DNA of 64,000 nt, taken from DASUPK01 sp963795665 (GTDB lineage Bacteria; Actinomycetota; Thermoleophilia; Solirubrobacterales; 70-9). The position numbers and the translations under genes are program-made. Each line of letters starts with the position of its first letter. The first letter of the stretch is position 1. Positions 6,649 to 14,812 of this stretch are shown here, piece after piece. The notes beneath the pieces were generated by a model. The model worked only from the letters and a program-made list of their open reading frames with translations, was not told the DNA's origin and made no database searches. The stretch is from NCBI GenBank assembly GCA_963795665.1, contig CAWCIP010000025.1, positions 18,590 to 82,589 of the forward strand, in the 5' to 3' direction.

Positions 6649-8151
6649 TTGGCGACCAAGGCACCGCAGCGCCTTTCCGGATCGGACATGTCGAACTTGC
6701 ACGCGGAGCGCGGGTCGATCCACGTGCACGTCGGCGCGACGATCATCGTCGAGGGTGCGCCACCGGGCTACGACGAGCTGGTCGCGCACGTCGAGAAGCG
6801 TCTGCTCCTCGTCCCGCGCTTCCGCCAGCGGATCGTGAAGATCCCGCTCGGCATCGAGAACCCGGTCTGGGGGGACGATCCCCAGTTCGACGTGCGCCGG
6901 CACGTGCGCCATGTCTCCGTGCCACGGCCGGGCCGCCTCGACCAGCTCCGCGACCTCGTCGGCCGGGTGATGTCGGAGCCGCTCGACATGGAGCGCCCCC
7001 TCTGGCAGCTCTACCTGGTCGGGGGCCTGAGCGGGCGTCACGCCTTCATCTCCAAGACCCACCACGCCCTGGTGGACGGCGTGGCCGCGGTCGACGTCGG
7101 CACGATCCTGCTCGACACCAGCAAGCGGGGTACGCGGATGAACGTCCCGGAGAAGCCCTGGGACCCCGATGAGCCGAGCCCGACCATGCTCCTCACCCAG
7201 GCCGCCTCCGAGCGGGTGCGGAAGCCGCTGCGAGCCGCGGGCCGGGCGGCGCGCACCGCCGTCATCACTCCGGCCCAGACGGCCGCCCGGGTCCTGCGGA
7301 CCGCCGAGGCGTTCACCAGCCTGGCCTCCGGTGGCCCGAAGGTGCCGAGGAGCCCGCTCAACGTCAGGATCGGCCGTGACCGGCGAATCGCCTGGGCGCG
7401 CACCGACCTCGACCGCCTGAAGCGGGCGCGCGACATTTGCGAGGGGTCGACCGTGAACGACGTCGTCCTGTCGGTCGCCGCGGGAGCGTTGCGCCGCTAC
7501 CTCGAGGGCCGCGGCGACAAGGTCCCCGCATACCTGGTGGCGCTGGTTCCGGTCAGCATCCGGCGCCCCAACGAGAAGGGTGAGCTCGGCAACAGGATCT
7601 CGACGATCATGGTCCGGCTGCCCCTATCCGAGCGGGACCCGCGCAAGCGCCTCGAGCAGCTCCGCGACGAGACCAGGCGGCTAAAGGAGTCCGACAACGC
7701 CCGCGCCGCCTCCCTCCTGATCGAGGCGACCGGCTGGGCGCCTCCAACGATCAACCGCCTCCTCTCCTCGGCGATGGCCCGCCCGCTGATCTTCAACCTC
7801 GTCGTCTCGAACGTCCCAGGCCCTCAGCAGCCCCTCTATCTACTGGGCCGTCAGATCAAGGAGATCTATCCGTTCGTCCCGCTCTCCCCGCAGAACCACG
7901 CCCTCTCGATCGGAATGATCAGCTACGACGGCCGCATCTACTTCGGCCTGGCCGGCGACCGCGACGTCCTCCCCGACCTGGACGACCTCGCGTCGGCGCT
8001 CAGGGAGTCGCTCCGCGAGCAGCCTGTGCCGCGGGCGAAGGAAAGCCAAAGGCGAAGCCGAAAGCGAAGGCGAAGCCCAAGCCCAAGGCGAGGGCCGCCA
8101 GGAAGCCTCAGCCGAAGCGGCGCCGGCTTCGGCGACGCTAGGCGCGGATGA
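6649..8151 (+). CDS. wax ester synthase / diacylglycerol acyltransferase (WS/DGAT)
   Basis: A 500-residue acyltransferase that esterifies diacylglycerol or fatty alcohols with acyl-CoA for storage lipid. It carries the catalytic HHxxxDG motif as THHALVDG (about residues 138-144) and the family stretches RLSGSD near the start and FNLVVSNVPGP late. The TTG start at 6649 keeps the conserved N-terminal RLSG segment; ATG 6688 would cut it off. The last about 40 residues read as an Arg/Ser-rich tail. One base added near 8040 would instead give a KPKAKPKAKAKPKPKAR-type tail ending at 8141, where its TAG interlocks with the convergent gene's TAG (CTAG), so a one-base deletion is likely. Confidence 0.92.
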   Translation: MATKAPQRLSGSDMSNLHAERGSIHVHVGATIIVEGAPPGYDELVAHVEKRLLLVPRFRQRIVKIPLGIENPVWGDDPQFDVRRHVRHVSVPRPGRLDQLRDLVGRVMSEPLDMERPLWQLYLVGGLSGRHAFISKTHHALVDGVAAVDVGTILLDTSKRGTRMNVPEKPWDPDEPSPTMLLTQAASERVRKPLRAAGRAARTAVITPAQTAARVLRTAEAFTSLASGGPKVPRSPLNVRIGRDRRIAWARTDLDRLKRARDICEGSTVNDVVLSVAAGALRRYLEGRGDKVPAYLVALVPVSIRRPNEKGELGNRISTIMVRLPLSERDPRKRLEQLRDETRRLKESDNARAASLLIEATGWAPPTINRLLSSAMARPLIFNLVVSNVPGPQQPLYLLGRQIKEIYPFVPLSPQNHALSIGMISYDGRIYFGLAGDRDVLPDLDDLASALRESLREQPVPRAKESQRRSRKRRRSPSPRRGPPGSLSRSGAGFGDARRG

Positions 8152-8983
8152 AGACCGGCGTGCCGAGTGGGACGCGCGCGAACAGGGAGATCATGTCGGG
8201 GTCGGAGGCGCGCAGGCAGCCGTGGGAGTCGGCGCCGCCGACGGAGCCCGGCGTCCCGTGGATCGCAATGCGGTTGCCGCCGATCCATCCCGACGGCAGG
8301 TGGGACTGATGGCCGGTGAGCGCAAGGACGCAGCACCCGTACCAGGGGCCCACGGCGCGACCGACGAGCCCGTCCGTCACCGAGTAGTTGCCGAGCGGAG
8401 TCGGCGAGGTGTTGGAACCGACGGTCACGCGCATGCGCTGCAGGACCCGGTTCGCGTAGTGGAGCTCGAGCTGGCGGCGCGAGAGGTCCGCAGTGATCCA
8501 GAAGCGAGTCTGTGAGACGTCGAGGGCGAGCCGGTCGTCCCGGATCCAGGCGAGCTGCCCGTTCGGCAGGTCGGGTGTCGGCACGCCGAACCACGCCCCT
8601 TCGACCCGCTCGATCCAGAAGACGCTGATCGAGCCGAACTCGGTGCGGTCACCGACCTGCTCCAGCACCGGCCCGCCGGGCGATGCGTGCAGAGCGACCC
8701 GCTGACCCGCCCTGACGGTCGCCAGGGCGAAGCGCGCGCCCCTGTGGGCGGACGCCGGGGGGTTGACGTGTACGTCGGGCACCGGGACGCTGGCCCGCAG
8801 CGCGTCTACCGCGGAGTTCCCGGTGGAAGGGGGAGCGGTGACGGTGGGCGCGGTCAACGCCGGCTGCTGGACGGCCGTGGCCTTGGCCGCGGGCGCAGCC
8901 TCGTCCTTGGAGCTGTCGATGATCAGGAACCCGATCAGGGCAATGACAACCGCGCCCGCTGCGATCCAAGCCAGAGACCTCAT
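8138..8983 (-). CDS. L,D-transpeptidase (YkuD domain), membrane-anchored
   Basis: A 281-residue cell-wall enzyme forming 3-3 peptidoglycan cross-links or attaching proteins. An N-terminal membrane anchor (SLAWIAAGAVVIALIGFLII) is followed by an Ala/Pro/Thr linker, an SH3-like middle region and a YkuD catalytic domain with IAIHGTPG and SHGCLRASD, containing the catalytic Cys. The ATG lies only 3 bases after the mature 3' end of tRNA-Ser(GCT) on the same strand, leaving no room for a normal ribosome-binding site. Confidence 0.92.
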   Translation of the reverse strand: MRSLAWIAAGAVVIALIGFLIIDSSKDEAAPAAKATAVQQPALTAPTVTAPPSTGNSAVDALRASVPVPDVHVNPPASAHRGARFALATVRAGQRVALHASPGGPVLEQVGDRTEFGSISVFWIERVEGAWFGVPTPDLPNGQLAWIRDDRLALDVSQTRFWITADLSRRQLELHYANRVLQRMRVTVGSNTSPTPLGNYSVTDGLVGRAVGPWYGCCVLALTGHQSHLPSGWIGGNRIAIHGTPGSVGGADSHGCLRASDPDMISLFARVPLGTPVFIRA

Positions 8984-8986
8984 CAG

Positions 8987-9076
8987 CGGAGAGGGAGGGA
9001 TTCGAACCCTCGAGAGAGCTATTAGCCCCCTACTCGCTTAGCAGGCGAGTGCCTTCAGCCGCTCGGCCACCTCTCC
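8987..9076 (-). tRNA. tRNA-Ser (anticodon GCT)
   Basis: A 90-base class II tRNA: acceptor GGAGAGG/CCTCTCC, anticodon arm CTCGC-CTGCTAA-GCGAG, long variable arm, T-arm GAGGG-TTCGAAT-CCCTC, discriminator G. No encoded CCA. The L,D-transpeptidase start codon follows 3 bases after its 3' end. Confidence 0.97.
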
Positions 9077-9129
9077 GGGGCGGCGGTCGCCGGCGGCGAC
9101 CACGCGGCTCGATTGTAGGCTGGATCGGG

Positions 9130-10344
9130 ATGCCAACAACTGAAGAGAAACCGACACCGGCGCCTCCCGTCGACGAGGAGACGCGCCCCGTCTCCGCGAT
9201 CGACACCCCGACGCCGCTGCCTCTGCCGACGCCGGTGGAGGCCTACGAGCGCTTCGAGTCCGTCTTCGCCGGCGTGCAGGCGCCGTTCGCTTTCGTCGAC
9301 CTGGACGCCGTCTGGGCGAACGCGGCCGACATGCTCCGCCGGTCGCGCGGGAAGCCGATCCGGATCGCCAGCAGGTCGATTCGCTCGCGCCCGATGCTCG
9401 AGCGCCTGCTGGACCTCGATCCGGGATTCCAGGGCGCCCTCACCTTCACTCTCCCCGAGACGATCTGGCTCTGGGAGCGCGGCCTGCGCGATCTCGTGCT
9501 CGCGTACCCGACGGCGGACCGCGCGGCCCTCACCCGGCTCGCCCGGATCACCTCGGAGGACCCCGAGCAGGCTCCGGTGGTGATGGTCGACTGCGCCGAG
9601 CACCTGGACCTGATCGAGGAGGCGGCGAGCTCCTTCGTGGCGCCGATCCGCGTCGCGATCGACATCGACCTCTCCTGGTGGCCGCTGGGCGGCCTGGTCA
9701 AGATCGGCCCGAAGCGATCGCCGATCAGGACAGCGGACGCCGCCGTCTCCCTCGCCCAGGAGATCGATCACCGGGAGCGCACCAAGCTCGTCGGGGTGAT
9801 GGCGTACGAGGGCCAGATCGCCGGGGTCGGCGACAACGTCCCGCGCAAGGCGATCAACAACCTGCTGGTGCGGGCGATGCAATCGGCGTCGGCGAAGGAC
9901 GTCGCAGAGCGGCGGGCCGAGATCGTGACCGCGCTCTCGGAGATCGCGCAGCTCGAGTTCGTGAACGGCGGCGGCACCGGATCGATCGAGCTCACCGCCT
10001 CCGAATGGGCGGTCACGGAGGTCGCTGCCGGCTCGGGCTTCTACGCGCCGGTCCGCTCCGATCACTACCGCGCCTTCAGGCCGCGCCCGGCCGCGATGTT
10101 CGCCCTGCCGGTCACCCGGGCATCCGAGATCAACTCGATCGAGATCGCGGGGGCGCAGCGGGCGCTGCCCGGCGCCCGCGCGGGCCGGCTCGAGATCGGA
10201 GACCGCGTCTATTTCCGTGACCTCGAGGCCGGGGAGCTCTGCGAGCGCTTCGAACCGCCTCTTCCTCGTCACCGGGACGACGATCCGCGACGAGGTCCCC
10301 ACCTACCGCGGCGAGGGCAAGAGCTTCATCTAGGGCCCTGCTAG
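9130..10344 (+). pseudogene. amino acid deaminase/aldolase (alanine racemase N-terminal fold), probably degraded
   Basis: A PLP-dependent fold-type III protein of the D-threonine aldolase / D-serine dehydratase-like group. A Pro-rich leader is followed by FVDLDAVWANA, IRIASRSIRSRP (with Arg/Ser where the PLP-lysine region RIASKS is normally found), VMAYEGQIAGVGD and VNGGGTGS. Two defects are seen. The segment between FALPVTR and EIAGAQRALPG appears about 30 residues shorter than the family. After AGELCERF the frame shifts: one extra base near 10250 hides the expected ending NRLFLVTGTTIRDEVPTYRG, which would stop at 10333. ATG 9130 is preferred because earlier starts overlap tRNA-Ser. It could be a pseudogene or partly an assembly error. 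Confidence 0.7.
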
Positions 10345-10478
10345 AACAAACGTCCACTCCGCGCCAGTACCGAATAGAGGCCTTTCCGGGCGTTCGGGGC
10401 CGATCTAACGTCGTCCGGTTCCCACCGGGAAGGACTTCCGAGGGGCTCAAAGGGGGATTCGAGAGAGGACAGTCGAGA

Positions 10479-12764
10479 GTGAGCCACCGTTCCGCCGCCG
10501 CGACCGGTCGTGAGGGCGACCGAGGCTGGTCGCGGGCCATTGGCCTCGACGTCGAGCCCGGCCGCTTCTTCGAGGGCGCCAACGTCGCCTGGCGCATCGC
10601 CCCGTTCGTCGTTGCGGGGATCCTGCCCTTCGCGCTCGTACCGGTCGCGGGGCTCTCGTTCGCCGACCCGCGGGTCGCCATCGCGGCCGCAATGGTGCCG
10701 ATCGTCGTGGCGTCGGCCCTGTTGGTGCCGTGGCAGCGCCTGCCGGCCTGGCCACAGGCGATCCTCCCGCTCTCCTACTTCGTCATCCTCGCCCTGCTCC
10801 GCGAGGCGAGCGGCACCACGCCAAGCGTCTTCGACCCGCTCCTCTCCATCCCCGTGACCTGGTTTGCGATCTACGGGACTGGCAGGGAGCTGGCGGCGTC
10901 GATCGTCGCGATGGGGCTGACCCTTCTGCTCCCCGACATTCACTCGGGACTGTCCGCGCACGACGTGCAACTGCAGCGCGCGATCGTCGCGGTCGTACTC
11001 GCCTCGACCGTCGGCCCGGCGGTGCACGCCCTCGTCCTGGCCCTGAGGCGGACGAGCAACGACCTCAGCGAGGCCAAGGAGCGCTTTCGCAGGGCGTTCG
11101 ACGACAGCCAGGTCGGGATGGCGCTCACCTCAACCGTGGGCCGCTTCCAGCGCGTCAATGGCGCCCTCTGCGAGATCACCGGCTACGGAGAGGACGAGCT
11201 CCTCGGAAAGACCTTCGGCGAGATCACTCATCCCGACGACGTGGACGCCGACCTGGAGGCCCTGCGCGAGCTGGTCGAGGGCGAGCGCTACGGCTACCGG
11301 ACCGAGAAGCGCTACATCCACGCGGCGGGTCACTCGGTCTGGATCTCGCTCAACGTGTCTCCGGTATACGAGCCCGACGGCGGTCTGAGCTATCTGATCG
11401 CGCAGGTGGAGGACATCTCCGACCGCAAGGAGTCCGAGGAGCGGCTCACCCGGCAGGCCCTCCACGATTCCCTCACGGGCCTGCCGAACCGGACCCTGTT
11501 CTCAGACCGGGTGCGGATGGCCTCGAACCGGCGGGCGGCTCGGGGCTACGCGATCATCTACCTCGACCTCGACGGCTTCAAGCTCGTCAACGACACCCTC
11601 GGTCATGCCGCCGGCGACCAGGTGCTGATCGAGGTCGCCCGCCGCCTCGAGCCTCTGCTCCGGGCGGGCGACACACTGGCGCGCCTCGGCGGCGACGAGT
11701 TCGCGCTCCTCTGCGAGGAGGTCAGGGACGAGGAGGTCAGGACGATCGCCGACCGGGTGATCGACGAGCTGGACGAGCCGATCGAGGTTCAGGGCAGGGC
11801 GATCACGCAGGCGGCCAGCATCGGCATCGCCCTTTACTCGGCGGACGGAACCCCCACCGAGCCCGACCAGATGCTCGGCGACGCCGACCTCGCGATGTAC
11901 CGGGCCAAGGCTGCCGGAAAGTCCCGCTACGCCCTCTTCGAATCCTGGATGCGCACCGGCGACACGGACCAGACCGAGCTGGAGCGCGAGCTGCGGGCGG
12001 GGATCGCGGGTGACGAGATCACCGTTCACTACCAGCCCGAGGTGGACCTGAAGAGCGGCGAGATCATCGGCGCGGAGGCGCTCGTTCGCTGGCAGCACCC
12101 GGTCCGCGGTCTGCTCGAGCCCGCTCAGTTCCTCTTCGTCGCGGAGTCGAGCGACCTGATCTCGGAGCTCGACGACCTCGTCATGCGCGAGGCGTGCTTC
12201 CAGGCGGCTCGCTGGCGGGAGGAGCTGCCCGACGGGGAGCGGTTCACGGTCTCGGTAAACATCAGCGAGCGCCGGCTGGCAGACCGCGGGCTGAGCGGAA
12301 AGATCGCCCAGGCGATCGCCGACGCACGGCTCCCCGCCTCGTCGATCTGCCTGGAGATCGCCGAGCGGGCGGTGATGGATCGCCGGGCGGCCGCGCTCAT
12401 CGCCATCCCCGACCTCGAGGAGCTCGGCATCCGGCTGCTGATCGACGACTTCGGCATCGCGATCTCCTCGTTCGGAAGCCTCAAGCGCCTGCCGAGGCTG
12501 AACGCGATCAAGATCGACGCCTCGTTCATCGCCGGGCTCGGGCGCTCGCGGGAGGACTCGGCAGGTGTCGCCGCGATCATCGGTCTGGCCCATGGCCTGG
12601 GCCTGACCGCGACGGCGGAGGGGCTCGAGCGCGAGGAACAGCTCCGCGAGCTGCAGGCTCTCCACTGCGATCGGGGCCAGGGCTACTACTTCGCGCGCCC
12701 GCAGCCCCCGGTCGCGCTGGGTGAGCTGCTCACCTCGGCCCGCCATGGCGAGTTGATCTCGTAG
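10479..12764 (+). CDS. membrane PAS-GGDEF-EAL c-di-GMP signalling protein
   Basis: A 761-residue protein. About residues 30-180 hold several membrane helices (sensor module). A PAS domain follows (FDDSQVGMALT...ENVSPVYEP region, about 200-320), then a GGDEF domain with intact LARLGGDEFALL (about residue 404) and an upstream RAGD that fits the inhibitory I-site RxxD five residues before GGDEF. An EAL domain begins at YQPEVDLKSG with GAEALVRWQHP (about residue 532). Both catalytic motifs are intact, so the protein could make and hydrolyse c-di-GMP, with the balance set by the sensor domains. The GTG start at 10479 follows GAGAGGACAG. Confidence 0.93.
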   Translation: MSHRSAAATGREGDRGWSRAIGLDVEPGRFFEGANVAWRIAPFVVAGILPFALVPVAGLSFADPRVAIAAAMVPIVVASALLVPWQRLPAWPQAILPLSYFVILALLREASGTTPSVFDPLLSIPVTWFAIYGTGRELAASIVAMGLTLLLPDIHSGLSAHDVQLQRAIVAVVLASTVGPAVHALVLALRRTSNDLSEAKERFRRAFDDSQVGMALTSTVGRFQRVNGALCEITGYGEDELLGKTFGEITHPDDVDADLEALRELVEGERYGYRTEKRYIHAAGHSVWISLNVSPVYEPDGGLSYLIAQVEDISDRKESEERLTRQALHDSLTGLPNRTLFSDRVRMASNRRAARGYAIIYLDLDGFKLVNDTLGHAAGDQVLIEVARRLEPLLRAGDTLARLGGDEFALLCEEVRDEEVRTIADRVIDELDEPIEVQGRAITQAASIGIALYSADGTPTEPDQMLGDADLAMYRAKAAGKSRYALFESWMRTGDTDQTELERELRAGIAGDEITVHYQPEVDLKSGEIIGAEALVRWQHPVRGLLEPAQFLFVAESSDLISELDDLVMREACFQAARWREELPDGERFTVSVNISERRLADRGLSGKIAQAIADARLPASSICLEIAERAVMDRRAAALIAIPDLEELGIRLLIDDFGIAISSFGSLKRLPRLNAIKIDASFIAGLGRSREDSAGVAAIIGLAHGLGLTATAEGLEREEQLRELQALHCDRGQGYYFARPQPPVALGELLTSARHGELIS

Positions 12765-12773
12765 AGTCGCCGC

Positions 12774-13283
12774 ATGGGGAGAGTTCCCGCGTACGACCCG
12801 ATGGAGCCCAAGGGCCCGTGGATGAGCGCGCTCTCCTGGTCGGCGCGGCAGCGCCCGGTCACCTGGTTCCTGGTCAACATCGGGAACAAGGTCGACCCCT
12901 ACCTGATGAAGGCGACCGGCGGCCGCGTGAGGACCACCCTCAACGCGCCGACGGTCCTGCTGACGCACACGGGCGCGAAGAGCGGCAAGAAGCGAACGAC
13001 CCCGCTCGCCTATTTCACGGACGGGGACAACGTGATCCTGATCGCCTCCCGCGGCGGCCACCACGACAACCCGGCCTGGTACCACAACGTCGTCGCGAAC
13101 CCGGAGGTCGAGCTCTGGACCAAGGGTGGCGGCGGCCGGTACCGGGCGAGGGAGGCCCAGGGCGAGCTCCGCCGGCGGCTCTGGGACCTGGCCACCCGCT
13201 TCTATCCAGGCTTCGCCAAGTACCAGGAGCGGGCGGGAGACCGGCGGATCCCAGTGGTTCTCTGCATCCCGCAGGACGACTAG
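12774..13283 (+). CDS. deazaflavin (F420)-dependent nitroreductase family protein
   Basis: A 169-residue Ddn-like protein and paralogue of the gene at 3522-3977. It shows the family stretches LLTHTGAKSGKKRTTPLAYF, VILIASRGGHHDNPAWYHNV and ANPEVELW, expected to form the F420 phosphate-binding face. It probably reduces quinone- or nitro-type acceptors with F420H2. It starts 9 bases after the GGDEF-EAL gene with a GTAGAGTC region upstream, so co-transcription is likely although no functional link is evident. Confidence 0.9.
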   Translation: MGRVPAYDPMEPKGPWMSALSWSARQRPVTWFLVNIGNKVDPYLMKATGGRVRTTLNAPTVLLTHTGAKSGKKRTTPLAYFTDGDNVILIASRGGHHDNPAWYHNVVANPEVELWTKGGGGRYRAREAQGELRRRLWDLATRFYPGFAKYQERAGDRRIPVVLCIPQDD

Positions 13284-13311
13284 CCGCCGCTTTAGCCTCT
13301 GGTCGCAACCC

Positions 13312-13402
13312 GGAGGGGTGGCAGAGTCTGGTTGATTGCGGCAGCCTTGAAAGCTGTTGACCGGGTTTTCCCGGTCCGGGGGTTCGAATCCCTCCCCCTC
13401 CG
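13312..13402 (+). tRNA. tRNA-Ser (anticodon TGA)
   Basis: A 91-base class II tRNA: acceptor GGAGGGG/CCCCTCC, anticodon arm GCAGC-CTTGAAA-GCTGT, variable arm GACCGGGTTTTCCCGGTC, T-loop TTCGAAT, discriminator G. No encoded CCA. Confidence 0.97.
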
Positions 13403-13423
13403 CTCGCCGAGCCGCGCGGGCCG

Positions 13424-14656
13424 TTAGCGGAGCTTGACGCCGGTGATGTCGACCGTCCCGATCAGATCGCCGGTGGCGAAGTCGTCGCTCGCATTGCTGG
13501 TCGCCCTCGGGAAGGTCTGGTTGAGCAGCGGCGCCGCCAGAGAGGCGAGCTTGACCGTGGCGCCAATGACGCTCACGGTCTTGGTGCTCGGGTCGACCGA
13601 GCGGGTGCCGGTCGAGAAGTCGATATCGGCGAGCGGTGCCCTCGGAAGGGTCGTTCCAGTCGGCAGCGTCGCGATTGCTCTCAGGCTGTCTTGATTGAAG
13701 GCGACGCTCAGGTCCGTGCTGACGAGCTTGGTACCCGTCGGGGGTGAGGCGGAGCTGCATGCACTCGGAGTGACGATCCCGGGAAGCGTGCTGTTCTTGG
13801 TAATGGTCTGGCCGCCGGCGGTGAGCAGCTCTCCTGAGCTGAAGTCGGGGGCGACGCTGCCGCCGGCCACCGGGAAGTGGTAGTCCGTGCCGAGGAGGCC
13901 GCTCGTGGTTGCTGGGGCGATCGGCGCTACTCCCGGCGGGCTGCCGGTTGGTAGGGGATCGATGCAATGGGGGGTCAGCTTGGTCACGAACGGGCCCATC
14001 GCGCTGGTGTGCAGAACCATCTCCCCCGTCCCGGGAACGACCTCGACGGACAGCGGGTCCGTGGTCATTGTCACGATCTTCCCGAGCGGCCGGCCCGCCT
14101 TCACGCGGCCGCGCGCGGACTTGCCCGCCCGCTTGCCCTTCTTGCCCTTCTTGCGCCGAGAGAAGGCCCTGTTGAGGGCCTTGGCGCCCTGGCCGGCGAT
14201 GCTGACGGCGACGTTCTCGATCTTCGCGCCCCAGCCGTCGCGGGTGACGGTCCCACCCCGCAGCGTGCCGAAGTTGTTGACGAAGTCCTTCCCCACCTTG
14301 GCGATGATCGTGCCCTGACCGCCGTTTGCCCCGAGGGTGAGGCTCGTGATCTTGACCTTGGTCTTGCTCTTGCCCTTGGCGCGCTTCGCCTTGAAGCCGC
14401 CCGAGACCTGCGCGGTGCCCGAGCCGTCAACCGGGTCGATGGCCCCGCCGGTGATCGCCAGCGTGATGTTGTGCGGCTTCAGCTTCAGGCCGTGCGAGCG
14501 CTGCAGCTGCATGACCACCGAGCCGCCCTTCAGGTCGTCCTGGCCGGCGATCGCCGAGCCCGGGACGGCGATCACGGCGATCAGAGCCAGCGCGAAGACG
14601 ATCGCGCCGCGCAGGCCCGCGCTCGTGTGCTTGTCCCTGTAGCTCTCCCAGTCCAT
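13424..14656 (-). CDS. secreted HtaA-like repeat protein
   Basis: A 410-residue secreted protein (start ATG 14656, MDWESYRDKHTSAG, then a hydrophobic signal FALALIAVIAVPGSAIAG). Two halves each carry a similar strand motif (ITGGAIDPVDGSGTAQVSGG and FPVAGGSVAPDFSSGELLTAGG), resembling HtaA-type domains, which bind haem in corynebacteria; that assignment is tentative. A basic Lys/Gly/Arg block (RRKKGKKGKRAGKSARGR) lies between the halves. A GGGG-rich site is about 10 bases upstream. Divergent from the GGDEF/HD-GYP gene across a 156-base promoter region with opposed C6 and G6 runs. Confidence 0.7.
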   Translation of the reverse strand: MDWESYRDKHTSAGLRGAIVFALALIAVIAVPGSAIAGQDDLKGGSVVMQLQRSHGLKLKPHNITLAITGGAIDPVDGSGTAQVSGGFKAKRAKGKSKTKVKITSLTLGANGGQGTIIAKVGKDFVNNFGTLRGGTVTRDGWGAKIENVAVSIAGQGAKALNRAFSRRKKGKKGKRAGKSARGRVKAGRPLGKIVTMTTDPLSVEVVPGTGEMVLHTSAMGPFVTKLTPHCIDPLPTGSPPGVAPIAPATTSGLLGTDYHFPVAGGSVAPDFSSGELLTAGGQTITKNSTLPGIVTPSACSSASPPTGTKLVSTDLSVAFNQDSLRAIATLPTGTTLPRAPLADIDFSTGTRSVDPSTKTVSVIGATVKLASLAAPLLNQTFPRATSNASDDFATGDLIGTVDITGVKLR

Positions 14657-14812
14657 CGGTTCGGTTCCCCCCGATACGCCGCCCAGTGTCCCATGGGCTT
14701 GCAAAGAATGCGCCGGTTCCCCCCTAACCCAATAAAACCCTTCAGGAATTCCCCCCGTGGACGATGAATACGACAAATAACGACACAGGGGGGCCTGCAA
14801 AGGTCCAAATCC

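Noticed and set aside
11502..13967. 821-codon open frame on the minus strand across the GGDEF-EAL and nitroreductase genes
   Set aside because: Composition is Arg/Gly/Asp/Ala-rich with no domain; it is the mirror of two well-supported genes and crosses a tRNA gene. GC-rich DNA produces such frames.
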